Assembly: GCA_017881245.1 (NCBI GenBank)
Contig: JADGRC010000061.1
Location: forward strand, 1-46,974
Length of the DNA stretch: 46,974 nucleotides
Direction of reading: 5' to 3'
Source of the DNA: Pseudomonadota bacterium
GTDB lineage: Bacteria; Myxococcota_A; Polyangia; Fen-1088
Shown here: positions 32,635 to 40,293 of the stretch, piece by piece
Layout of the letters: every line of letters starts with the position of its first letter
How positions within the stretch are numbered: the first letter of the stretch is position 1
The notes under the pieces: generated by a model
What the model saw: only the letters and a program-made list of their open reading frames with translations
What the model was told of the DNA's origin: nothing
Database searches by the model: none
Made by a program: the position numbers and the translations under genes

Positions 32635-35413
32635 GGCGAATCGGGCCGAGATCGCGGCGAATCTCGATGGCCTCATCGCCCTTGGCTCCGAGCGCGAGGG
32701 CGCGCTCCAGCGCGGACGCGGCTTCGTCGGGCTTTCCGATCGCGGCCAGCGCCCGGCCGAGGGCGGCGTGCAGCGCGGGGAAACCCGGTTCGATGAAGAT
32801 GGCCCGCGGCGCCGCATCGACCACCTCCGCGACACGTCCGCGCCGCGCCAGACCGAAGACCAGTTCCCTGGCCAGGTCCGCGTGTAGGGGTTCCAGGCGC
32901 AAGGTGGCCGCGATGGCACGCAGCCGATCCTCGTCGCGACTGCCGCGCCAGGCGGGATCGCCGAGCAGCTCGACCATGAGGCCGGTGGCTTCGGCGCTCG
33001 TGGGGTCAAAGGCGATGGCTCGTAACAGGTGCGCCTCGGCGGCACCAAGATCGCGGCGGTGAATCTCGGCGAGGGCCAAGCGAACCCGAACATCGTATCC
33101 GTCTCCGCCGATGCCGCCTTCGCCTTCGCCTCCATCGTTTCCGGCTGATACGGCCAGTAGCTTCAAGAAGGCCTCGCGTGCTTCGTCCGCCCGCTTTAGC
33201 GCGAGCGCGCGCTCACCGGTCAGAAACAGGATCGCGCGCCGGTCGAGGCCTCCGGCAGTGGCCAACGCAGTTTCAAGCGCGCGACCGGCGGCGCCGATGT
33301 CGCCGCGACGAAGTGCCGACAGCCCCACCCGCGCCTGCCAATCAGCGCGCTCCGCGGGCGACGCCACGGGGTCGACGCTCGGGCCGCCGGCGTGGCTCGC
33401 GTTGCCGCCGCGGGGCGGGAGCCGCGCTTCGGAAGGCAAGCGCAGTGTTTCGTTTGGCAACCGCAGCGTTTCGGTCGGAAGATACTGGCGATCGAATACG
33501 GAATTTCGGGCTGCGAGATCGGCGCGAAAGCCGCGCTCCAGATCGTCGCCGGAAACGCCCATGGCGGCCGCAACCACGCCCAGGCCCCGCGCGCCCGTCG
33601 CAAAACCGTGGAGCGCGCTCCGGATCCGGGCGAAACCAAAACCACGCTCCAGATACGCCAGGGCCGCGGCCGCCTCGGCGTAGGCGCGTGTGGCTTCCTC
33701 GGCATCGCGGGCGCGGACAAAGGCGTTCGACAGCGCGCCGAGCGGTGCCAACTCGCCGCGGTGGGCGGCGCCCCAAAGGTTGCGTTCGGCATGCCGGGTC
33801 CACTCGGCCCGCGCGCTCATGGTTTCCAACTCCGCCAGACCCTCCGTAAACCAGCGAGGAACCCGCGACCGTGACAACTCGATCGCGAAGGCGTGAGCCA
33901 ATTCGTGGGCCAGCACCATGCCCCAGTTCATCGTGCCATTCGTGGGGGACGAAGAGATGATCACGCGCCCGAAACAGACGGCCTCCACGCCGATTCCCGG
34001 CAGGCCGACGGTGCGGATCGCGAAGTCATCCGGGTTGGTATACAGCTCGAACACGATCGGGCCTTTGGGCTCAAAGCCGTACTTCGCCGCGTAGCGCGTG
34101 TAGGTTTCCTCCAGATAGGGCGCCACCACAAGCTCGATCGCCACTCGTGCGACGGGATCGATACGGAAAGAAAGGTGCTTGGTGGAAATGGTGCGCATGC
34201 GCGGTACGACTTTTTCGTACAGCTCCAGCAGGTTGTACGTTCGGGCATCGTAAGGGTCGCGTTTCCATGCGCGGCGGAGCGCCTCGACGCCCGCGGTTTC
34301 CTCCCCGAGACGCAAAAGCGTCGTGCCGAGGACCGACTGACAGCGCGCACTTCGCGGATCGGCCGCGGCGCATTCCTCCGCGACGGCGCGCGCGTCGTCC
34401 GTGCGCCGGTGCCTGATCAGGATGTCGGCCGTCTCGGCAAAAAAGTCGCCGTCCCCCGGATGAACCGCGGCGTGCGCGTCGCGTTCGCGCTGATAGCCTG
34501 CCTCGTCGTCCAGCAGCCGCGCGCGGGCGGCCGCGAGCGAGGCCGCCCGCGGATCGCGGGAATTCGTACGCCGGATCTCGGCCAGAAGGGCCGCCGCGGT
34601 GTCGAAGTCCTCGCCGTCCATGGCCAACTCGGCCCGCAAAGCCAGGGCGCCCGCGTGCCGGCGGTTGATTCGCAGGGCGGCTCCAAGCTCGTCCTCGGCG
34701 GCGGCCAGGTCGTAGCGCTTGCGCAGGAACACGGTCGCGAGGCCCACGTGCGCGTCGGCGTCGTCGGGATCGACGGCCAGGGCCGCGCGAAATGACGTTT
34801 CCGCTTCCGGGACCGCATGCTTTTCCAGGAACAGATAGCCCCAAAAAACGTTGGGTCGGGCGTCATGGGGAGCCGCGCGAACCGCCTTTCGTGACAGTTC
34901 GTTCGCTTCTTTCCAGTTGTCATCCAGGCGCACGATCGCCGCGACCGCCAGCAGGTCGTCCGCGTTCTTGACGTCGATCCGTCGCGTGCTCCAGTCGTCG
35001 TACGTCAGGGCCAAGAGTGGCTTTATGGCCTCGTGGTCGCCGCGCAGGGCCAGGACATCGCAGAGCGCATGGCGCAAGGACAGATCGCTCGGCGCCCGCT
35101 CAACGGCGCTCTCCAGGCGCTCGCGCGCTCGTTCGTAGTGCCCAAGCGCCATGTCGGCGCGCGCCGCTATGACTGTCGCCGGTGCCGCGGACCCGCGTCG
35201 CCCGAGGGATTCGGCCAGGCGCCGCGCGTCTTCATAGCGTCCGGATTTGAGGGCGGCAGCGGCTCGCGCGGTCGGTGCGTTCGGCGCAGCGGCGCGTCCG
35301 TCTCTGGCGCGCGCAGGGGCGGGCGCACAGATCCCCACGATGACGGCGGCCACGACGATCGAACCGAGGTGGCGCGATGGGCGTGCCGAGCGCGACAAGT
35401 GCGACGGAGACAT
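32582..35413 (-). CDS. Exported TPR protein with MA-clan metallopeptidase domain
   Basis: A 943-residue protein with a signal peptide (HLGSIVVAAVIVGICAPAPARA). The first half is a TPR array (for example YEDARRLAESLGRRG, YERARERLESAVERAPSD, VPEAETSFRAALAVDPDDADAHVGLA). A zinc peptidase domain of the MA-like type follows: HELAHAFAIEL (about 502-512) supplies two His and the catalytic Glu, and WFTEGLAELE the third ligand. A linker with the repeat ETLRLPN/ETLRLPS leads to a second TPR array with EAASALERALALG near the end. It is likely periplasmic or outer-membrane associated. The substrate is unknown; the TPRs could deliver protein substrates. The gene is divergent from the next gene across 62 nt. 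Confidence 0.88.
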   Translation of the reverse strand: MSPSHLSRSARPSRHLGSIVVAAVIVGICAPAPARARDGRAAAPNAPTARAAAALKSGRYEDARRLAESLGRRGSAAPATVIAARADMALGHYERARERLESAVERAPSDLSLRHALCDVLALRGDHEAIKPLLALTYDDWSTRRIDVKNADDLLAVAAIVRLDDNWKEANELSRKAVRAAPHDARPNVFWGYLFLEKHAVPEAETSFRAALAVDPDDADAHVGLATVFLRKRYDLAAAEDELGAALRINRRHAGALALRAELAMDGEDFDTAAALLAEIRRTNSRDPRAASLAAARARLLDDEAGYQRERDAHAAVHPGDGDFFAETADILIRHRRTDDARAVAEECAAADPRSARCQSVLGTTLLRLGEETAGVEALRRAWKRDPYDARTYNLLELYEKVVPRMRTISTKHLSFRIDPVARVAIELVVAPYLEETYTRYAAKYGFEPKGPIVFELYTNPDDFAIRTVGLPGIGVEAVCFGRVIISSSPTNGTMNWGMVLAHELAHAFAIELSRSRVPRWFTEGLAELETMSARAEWTRHAERNLWGAAHRGELAPLGALSNAFVRARDAEEATRAYAEAAAALAYLERGFGFARIRSALHGFATGARGLGVVAAAMGVSGDDLERGFRADLAARNSVFDRQYLPTETLRLPNETLRLPSEARLPPRGGNASHAGGPSVDPVASPAERADWQARVGLSALRRGDIGAAGRALETALATAGGLDRRAILFLTGERALALKRADEAREAFLKLLAVSAGNDGGEGEGGIGGDGYDVRVRLALAEIHRRDLGAAEAHLLRAIAFDPTSAEATGLMVELLGDPAWRGSRDEDRLRAIAATLRLEPLHADLARELVFGLARRGRVAEVVDAAPRAIFIEPGFPALHAALGRALAAIGKPDEAASALERALALGAKGDEAIEIRRDLGPIRLRREDRRRPPPGPIRPL

Positions 35414-35475
35414 CAGGGACGAGTTTGCGCCGTCACCGTGCTACGATCTAGCCGCGGATTCGAACGGGAGGGATA

Positions 35476-35991
35476 ATGACGACACCAGCGCAACGTCCGA
35501 GCGACACTGAACTCCGGCCGGAGGTGTTCGACGACTACAAGGCGTTCCTGAAGACCGCCATTCGCGAATACTACGACCGTGGGTGGAAGGCGCGGCGGGG
35601 CAACGTCATCGCGCTGTTGATCGCGTCGGGCCAGGCCATGTCGATGGCGGCGGACTCCGTTAAGGACGGCTCCGGACTGAAGAAAGCGGCGGTGGGCGCC
35701 GCGGGCTTCGTCGCTTTGCGGGTGGGCCTGCGGTACGCGCTATCCGGACCGCTGGGAATCGTGTTGACCGGCGCGGCAGCCGTGTCCGCCGTGGGTTACC
35801 TGTTGAAGAATCAGAAGGAAATCGGGGCCAAGGTGAGCGAATACAAAGGCTTGGTCGAGGCGACGCGCGCCAAGTTCGACGAGATCCAGGGCGGTTACCG
35901 CGGCGGCCGCTACGACGCTGCTGCCAGAAATCTCATGGTCGACGGTCTACTGCGCCGGTTTCTGGACGAAGTGGATCAAACGTCAGTCTAG
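35476..35991 (+). CDS. Hypothetical protein with central hydrophobic segment
   Basis: A 171-residue protein not recognised as a named family, with a good GGGAGG site 3-4 nt before the ATG. The N-terminus is soluble and charged (ELRPEVFDDYKAFLKTAIREYYDRGWKARRGN). The centre is Gly/Ala-rich and hydrophobic (LKKAAVGAAGFVALRVGLRYALSGPLGIVLTGAAAVSAVGYLL), long enough for one or two membrane passes. The C-terminus is helical and charged. The Gly/Ala hairpin resembles membrane-associated small proteins rather than an enzyme. The TAG stop is the beginning of a hairpin shared with the convergent zinc-ribbon gene. Confidence 0.65.
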   Translation: MTTPAQRPSDTELRPEVFDDYKAFLKTAIREYYDRGWKARRGNVIALLIASGQAMSMAADSVKDGSGLKKAAVGAAGFVALRVGLRYALSGPLGIVLTGAAAVSAVGYLLKNQKEIGAKVSEYKGLVEATRAKFDEIQGGYRGGRYDAAARNLMVDGLLRRFLDEVDQTSV

Positions 35992-36022
35992 AGGCCCCTT
36001 GCGGCGGCGAAGCCGCTCTAGA
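35987..36022. terminator. Bidirectional hairpin carrying both convergent stop codons
   Basis: Outer arms TCTAGA (35987-35992) and TCTAGA (36017-36022) pair with each other; the inner stem is GCGGC-GGCGAA-GCCGC (36001-36016), with an 8-nt bulge on the left. The TAG stop of the plus-strand gene (35989-35991) and the TAG stop of the minus-strand gene (36020-36018) are both in the CTAG of the outer arms. Confidence 0.6.
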
Positions 36023-36923
36023 TCAAAGACAGCGGTTTCAGACCCGAACGCGGGAAACGCACGAGGAGGCTGGCTCGCAAAACGTTCTCGATCTTGCCGC
36101 GGCCGTACTCCGGGTGGCTGATGATTTCGCCGGCTTTATAGCGTTCCTTCGGATTGAACACGCGCACCTTGTCGGCGGCCGCCACTTCCGCGCCGAGCGC
36201 CCTCATGATCTCCGCCTTCCGGGCCGCCTCCCGATCGGGCGCCTGGGTTCGGCTGGCGGTGGCCTCCGCGACTCCTTCGACCGCCTTCTTGCGTGCGGGT
36301 CCGGTGCGGTACGTGTGGCGCGAACCGCAAGACTGGCAGAGGACCTGCTTGGGCTCCACCCCCACCATTGCGATCACGTTGTGGGTCTTGGCTTCGCCAC
36401 ACTTGCCACACCAGGCTTCGACCTCGCCACCGACGCGCAGCCCGGCCGAAGGCGCGACACGATTGTCTGTCCAGGACACGCCCGTGATCCTGCGCTCGCC
36501 GACGGCGGAGGACCCACTCACCTGGCGATCGGGCGTACTCACCACCAAATTCGCAGGTATCCGCGGAAGGAGGGACGCCAATCGCCTGACATCGGCCACG
36601 CGACGGCCGAGTGCCCGTTCGGCGACGTTTTGCTCCGCCGCCGGTAGCGCCAACAGCAGGTCCTTGAAACGACGACCCATGTTCTCGACGGCCGCGTGGA
36701 CCGCCGCGATGAAATCGCGATCCTCTAAACGTTCCTGGGCAGCATGCACCTGCAGGGCGACGTCTCGAACCTCTTGCGTGAGTTGTTCCAGGGTCAGGGG
36801 CGGCAGGTCCACGCCGCGCAATTTTTCACGGTCGCCGCCCAAGCGCAACCCGCTCGGGCAAGAAATACCGCTTCTCCCCAACAATTCGACCGCGCGGTCG
36901 TTCGCGGGCCGTGCGCCTGACAA
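36018..36923 (-). CDS. Zinc-ribbon protein with CarD/DUF3553-like C-terminal domain
   Basis: A 301-residue cytoplasmic protein with three parts. Residues about 40-125 are helical (LTLEQLTQEVRDVALQVHAAQERLEDRDFIAAVHAAVENMG). About 165-210 is a zinc ribbon with WCGKCGEAKTHNVIAM and VLCQSCGSRHTYR (two CxxC knuckles). The last about 45 residues read YKAGEIISHPEYGRGKIENVLRASLLVRF, which resembles the beta-barrel of CarD-like and UvrD C-terminal domains that bind RNA polymerase. A linker rich in Ala/Arg/Glu lies between. A role in transcription or transcription-coupled processes is inference from the domain pair. No named family is recognised for the whole protein; similar zinc-ribbon plus 'GxGxVE' proteins occur in myxobacteria (from memory). 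Confidence 0.7.
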   Translation of the reverse strand: MSGARPANDRAVELLGRSGISCPSGLRLGGDREKLRGVDLPPLTLEQLTQEVRDVALQVHAAQERLEDRDFIAAVHAAVENMGRRFKDLLLALPAAEQNVAERALGRRVADVRRLASLLPRIPANLVVSTPDRQVSGSSAVGERRITGVSWTDNRVAPSAGLRVGGEVEAWCGKCGEAKTHNVIAMVGVEPKQVLCQSCGSRHTYRTGPARKKAVEGVAEATASRTQAPDREAARKAEIMRALGAEVAAADKVRVFNPKERYKAGEIISHPEYGRGKIENVLRASLLVRFPRSGLKPLSLI

Positions 36924-36991
36924 TAGCCAGGAAACGCGAGATTGCTGTAGGCTGTCCTGCCGTCAGACATTTAACCTAGCGAGGCGCCCCG

Positions 36992-39304
36992 ATGCCCCAG
37001 CTTCCTGTTCATTCGCTCCGTTCGGCGCTGATTCCAGCGGGTTTTCTTTTCGCCAGCCTGGCGTTGCCGTTGGCTCATGCGAATCAGGTAGCCCCGCCCG
37101 CGATGGAACCCGTGCCCGAGCCCTCTCCCCCGGCCGCGACTTTCCCCGAGCCCACCGTGCCTTCAGCGTCTCCGCCCCCGGCGCCACCATCGCCCCCTGC
37201 GCCTCCGCCCGCGCCAACTCCTCTTGCACCACCGGCCTCCCCGCCGCCCGACGCGACGATTCCCGCTCCATCGATGATGTCGCCCGGTGGCTCAGAGCCT
37301 GGCTCGGTGCCTGGCTCCGTGCCGCCGCGGCCAGACACGAGCTCGAGCGCGTTCAAGGATATGGATACCGCCACGAATGGGTCGGTTGGCATCGCGCCCG
37401 AGCAGGACACCGGCGAGACCCCGCGACTGGTCGAGCGGATCTTTCCGACGTTACCGTCGCTGACCGGGTCGATAGGCCTCCTACGCATGTCGACCGCCGA
37501 CGTGGGGCCGCTGCATCAGCTGCGCGTTGGACTTCATGGCGAGTATTTCGGGGCCAACGATTTCCTGATCGCCGGCGACGCCAACCAGCGGCTGGCGGGC
37601 GGTCTAGTCGCCGGGTTCACCTTGCGCCGCGATCTGGAGCTGTTCGGCGCGATTCTCAATTCCAGTAATCGAAATCAGCGCGTCCGAGACCCCGCCGTCG
37701 ATCGGGATCCCGAGTTGATCAAGACCTTCGGAGATCTGGTGCTTGGAGGTAAGTGGATCCTGCCGCTTTCGGCCGCCGCCACGTTTGGTGTCGAGCTGGG
37801 CTTGAAGTTCTTGTCGGGTGTTTCCGATCTGGCGGTGTCGCCCAGCTCGACCTCGTGGTGGCTGGGACCGCTGTTCACCTATGACATGCGCCGGGCCGGC
37901 GACATGCCACTGCGTTTCCACGCGGGGGCCAGCTTTTTCGCGGACAACTCATCAAACCTGCGCCATCTGTCCGGCGTTTCACGCAACACCAAGGAAGCGG
38001 CGATGTTCGCGTATGGCATTGCCCCGAGCCGCCTGCAATTCGCCTTGGCCGTTGATGCGCCGCTCGAAACGGCGTTGCCCCAGATCCCCATCGTGCCGTT
38101 CATCGAATACCACCTGGCGTACATCACGGCGGATGCGGACCGCGACTTTCAGGATTACATGAAGCCCAATTGCGATGGCACCGACAGTTCAAAGAAGCCG
38201 TGCGTCGACAACCGCGACCTGCAATGGCTCACGCTCGGCGCGCGCGCGGACGTCTATCGGGGCATCACAGTCGACCTGGGCATCGACATCCGAATTCGAT
38301 CGCCTGGATTTCCATACGGGCCTCCGTTGGCACCTTGGAACTTGATGTTCGGGGTTTCCTATCCCTTGGACGTGGATTCGCTGACTCGTCCCGTGGTCGT
38401 GACCCGGACCGTCGAAAAGGACGGGCCCTGGAAGACCGAAGGATCCTTGTCGGGCGTCGTGCGAAACGCACGGGACGGCGCGCCGATTCCCGAAGCCGTG
38501 GTGGCCGTCGCGGGCCACTCGCGCGCTCGCGCGGTCACGGATCCGGACGGCGGCTTCGCTACGGCCAACGTGCCGGCGGGCGTCGTCGACCTGGAGGTGA
38601 GCGCGACGAATTTCGAGTCAGCCAAGGTCTCGGTCAACGTCGTCGCCGGAAAATCCGTGGACGTTCCCCTCGGACTACAGCCCAATCCGCCCGTCGCGCG
38701 AGTCCATGGGCGCGTGACGGATGCGCGCGGTGCTGGCGTGCAGGCGTCCATCAAGTTCACGGGAGTCGAGATCCGCGAAACCAAGAGCGACGCGACCGGC
38801 GCGTACGCGTCGTCGTTGCCACCGGGGTCGTATCAGGTCAGCACGGAGGCGCCGGGGCAACCTTCAAAAATATCCCAGGTGGACCTGCTGGTCGGGCAGG
38901 ACAAGCAGCTGGATCTGGTGTTGCGCGTCGTGACACCCAACCCGAAGGTCGTTCTGAACGGTGATCAGATCACGATGAAGGTCCCGCTCCGTTTCGTGGG
39001 TACGACCGCCAACGCGACGGCGGCGACGGAGAAGCTTCTGGACGCCGTCGCCGATGTGCTGGACACGCACGGCGAGATCAAACACGTGCGCATCGTCGCC
39101 CACTGGGACAGCTCACTGCCAAAGGCGCGCGCCGTCGATCTGACCCAAGCGCAAGCCGAGGCGGTGCGAACCTACCTGGTCGGTCGCGGGATCTCGGACG
39201 CCCGCATGACGGCCGTCGGAGCCGGTTCCGACAAACCCCTCGTTCCAAACCTAACCCCGGCGAATCGGTCCCGGAATCGCCGCGTCGAGTTTCAGATCGA
39301 GTAG
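36992..39304 (+). CDS. OmpA-family outer-membrane protein with two carboxypeptidase-regulatory-like domains
   Basis: A 770-residue envelope protein: signal peptide (ending LPLAHA-N), a long Pro/Ala/Ser-rich segment (about 33-105), a beta-barrel of roughly 330 residues (HQLRVGLHGEYFGANDF ... PWNLMFGVSYPL) and two Ig-like carboxypeptidase-regulatory domains. These read GVVRNARDGAPIPEAVVAVAGHSRARAVTDPDGGF and GRVTDARGAGVQASIKFTGVE. A C-terminal OmpA domain follows (about 655-770, ending SRNRRVEFQIE). In the OmpA domain the usual TDxxG..N..LSxxRA signature is altered to HWDSSLPKARAVDLTQAQAEAV: the Asp is kept, but the peptidoglycan-contacting Arg is replaced by Gln. It may link outer membrane and wall only weakly. 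Similar chimeras occur in myxobacterial envelopes; a TraB-like or motility role is possible but unproven. Confidence 0.85.
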   Translation: MPQLPVHSLRSALIPAGFLFASLALPLAHANQVAPPAMEPVPEPSPPAATFPEPTVPSASPPPAPPSPPAPPPAPTPLAPPASPPPDATIPAPSMMSPGGSEPGSVPGSVPPRPDTSSSAFKDMDTATNGSVGIAPEQDTGETPRLVERIFPTLPSLTGSIGLLRMSTADVGPLHQLRVGLHGEYFGANDFLIAGDANQRLAGGLVAGFTLRRDLELFGAILNSSNRNQRVRDPAVDRDPELIKTFGDLVLGGKWILPLSAAATFGVELGLKFLSGVSDLAVSPSSTSWWLGPLFTYDMRRAGDMPLRFHAGASFFADNSSNLRHLSGVSRNTKEAAMFAYGIAPSRLQFALAVDAPLETALPQIPIVPFIEYHLAYITADADRDFQDYMKPNCDGTDSSKKPCVDNRDLQWLTLGARADVYRGITVDLGIDIRIRSPGFPYGPPLAPWNLMFGVSYPLDVDSLTRPVVVTRTVEKDGPWKTEGSLSGVVRNARDGAPIPEAVVAVAGHSRARAVTDPDGGFATANVPAGVVDLEVSATNFESAKVSVNVVAGKSVDVPLGLQPNPPVARVHGRVTDARGAGVQASIKFTGVEIRETKSDATGAYASSLPPGSYQVSTEAPGQPSKISQVDLLVGQDKQLDLVLRVVTPNPKVVLNGDQITMKVPLRFVGTTANATAATEKLLDAVADVLDTHGEIKHVRIVAHWDSSLPKARAVDLTQAQAEAVRTYLVGRGISDARMTAVGAGSDKPLVPNLTPANRSRNRRVEFQIE

Positions 39305-39360
39305 GGCAGGGCCCCGCCATTGCCCCACCCGGCGAGGGTTGTGGGTCGGTGTCAGCTCGG

Positions 39361-39375
39361 CCGCGGGCGGTTTTT
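39361..39375 (+). terminator. Weak GC-rich hairpin plus T-run after the OmpA gene
   Basis: CCGCGGGCGG is followed directly by TTTTT, 57 nt past the OmpA stop. The stem is very short, so this is a tentative Rho-independent terminator. It is the only GC-hairpin-plus-T-run I noted in the window. Confidence 0.3.
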
Positions 39376-39386
39376 CCGGTTCGGGG

Positions 39387-39392
39387 TATAAT
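39387..39392 (+). promoter_or_regulatory. Consensus -10 box TATAAT directly before a start codon
   Basis: A perfect TATAAT ends 6 nt before the ATG at 39399. Transcription starting the usual 6-7 nt downstream would begin at or next to the A of the ATG, giving a leaderless mRNA. No TTGACA-like -35 lies 16-18 nt upstream. Confidence 0.45.
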
Positions 39393-39398
39393 TGATTG

Positions 39399-40229
39399 AT
39401 GACGTTTCCCACAGCCCTCGAGGATTTCGGATTCGAGAAGACCAGACGCGCGGTGGCTGCACTGACGCTGAGTTTCTTTGTTTCGCTATACCTCATGCTG
39501 TCCTTTAACGCGCCGACCGGCTGGGGCGGCGCGTTCCTGGCCCTGGCGCTGTGTTACGCAGTCGCCTTCCTGGCGGTGACGGCCGAGTGGTTCTGGGGGC
39601 GCTGGTTCGCCGCTGGCCTCGGTTGGTCGGGCGTGATGGTGGCCGTCATGTCGACGGTGATGCTTGGATGGATGTGGCCGCTCGCGATCTATGGCGGGTT
39701 GCACGGGCTGGTGGTCGTCCTGCTGGCTGGAAAGCGGGTTGCGGCACTCTACGATTTGCAGGAGGGGTGGCGTCGGCGGTTCGCGATGGATGAGTTTGGT
39801 GTGGCTCGTCTCAGGAAGACCGTTACGCGGAGCGCGGCCTCCCTTCCGAGCATGATCCTGTGGGCGCTGGCGCCAAAAGCTCCGGGGCAGGGGATGCTTC
39901 ACGCAGCATTCTTGCTGTTGGCGGTCGGGGCGGGCTTGTTTGGAGTCGCAGCCGTGATCCGGGTGCGTGCCTGGGGTCTGCTGGCGTTGGCGGTCTCGGC
40001 GGCTTGCCTGCTAGCGCATGGGGCCCTGCACGTGTTCCCGGAGGTGGGAACGGCGGGCACGGGAGATCTTCCGACCATTCTTGGGGTCGCGTTTCAGCCG
40101 GTCTGGGGCGTGTACCCGGGCCTCGTCTCCCTCGTCACGATGTTTGGCACGCTGTGGCCGGCCACGCTGCTCGTCGCGGCCCTCGCTCCGTTCACCGCGT
40201 CCACACTGCGCTTCTTGCGCCGCTCCTAG
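39399..40229 (+). CDS. Polytopic inner-membrane protein, unknown function
   Basis: A 276-residue protein with about seven to eight hydrophobic helices (AVAALTLSFFVSLYLML; AFLALALCYAVAFLAVTAEW; GVMVAVMSTVMLGWMWPLAIYGGLHGLVVVLLAG; MLHAAFLLLAVGAGLFGVAAVI; GLLALAVSAACLLAHGAL; VWGVYPGLVSLVTMFGTLWPATLLVAALA). No family or catalytic motif is recognised. The ORF track begins at TTG 39396, but the ATG one codon later is better placed. No Shine-Dalgarno sequence is present, in line with possible leaderless expression from the TATAAT box. The TAG stop sits in the left arm of a hairpin facing hppA. Confidence 0.7.
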   Translation: MTFPTALEDFGFEKTRRAVAALTLSFFVSLYLMLSFNAPTGWGGAFLALALCYAVAFLAVTAEWFWGRWFAAGLGWSGVMVAVMSTVMLGWMWPLAIYGGLHGLVVVLLAGKRVAALYDLQEGWRRRFAMDEFGVARLRKTVTRSAASLPSMILWALAPKAPGQGMLHAAFLLLAVGAGLFGVAAVIRVRAWGLLALAVSAACLLAHGALHVFPEVGTAGTGDLPTILGVAFQPVWGVYPGLVSLVTMFGTLWPATLLVAALAPFTASTLRFLRRS

Positions 40230-40244
40230 CCTCCTAAGGCTAGG
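40225..40244. terminator. Hairpin overlapping the stop codon, facing hppA
   Basis: CCTAGCC-TCCTAA-GGCTAGG forms a perfect 7-bp stem. The membrane-protein TAG stop (40227-40229) lies in the left arm. It is placed between convergent genes, 50 nt beyond the hppA stop, and lacks a U-tract. Confidence 0.5.
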
Positions 40245-40293
40245 CTCCTTGCGCGGGGGCGATAGTCACCAAGACACACCCGCCGCGCTTTTG

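Noticed and set aside
31591-33135. 514-codon minus-strand ORF
   Set aside because: Antisense of the histidine kinase and alternate frame of the TPR peptidase; no recognisable domain.
36154-37668. 504-codon plus-strand ORF
   Set aside because: It runs across the antisense of the zinc-ribbon gene and an alternate frame of the OmpA gene; composition is typical of a GC-rich shadow ORF.
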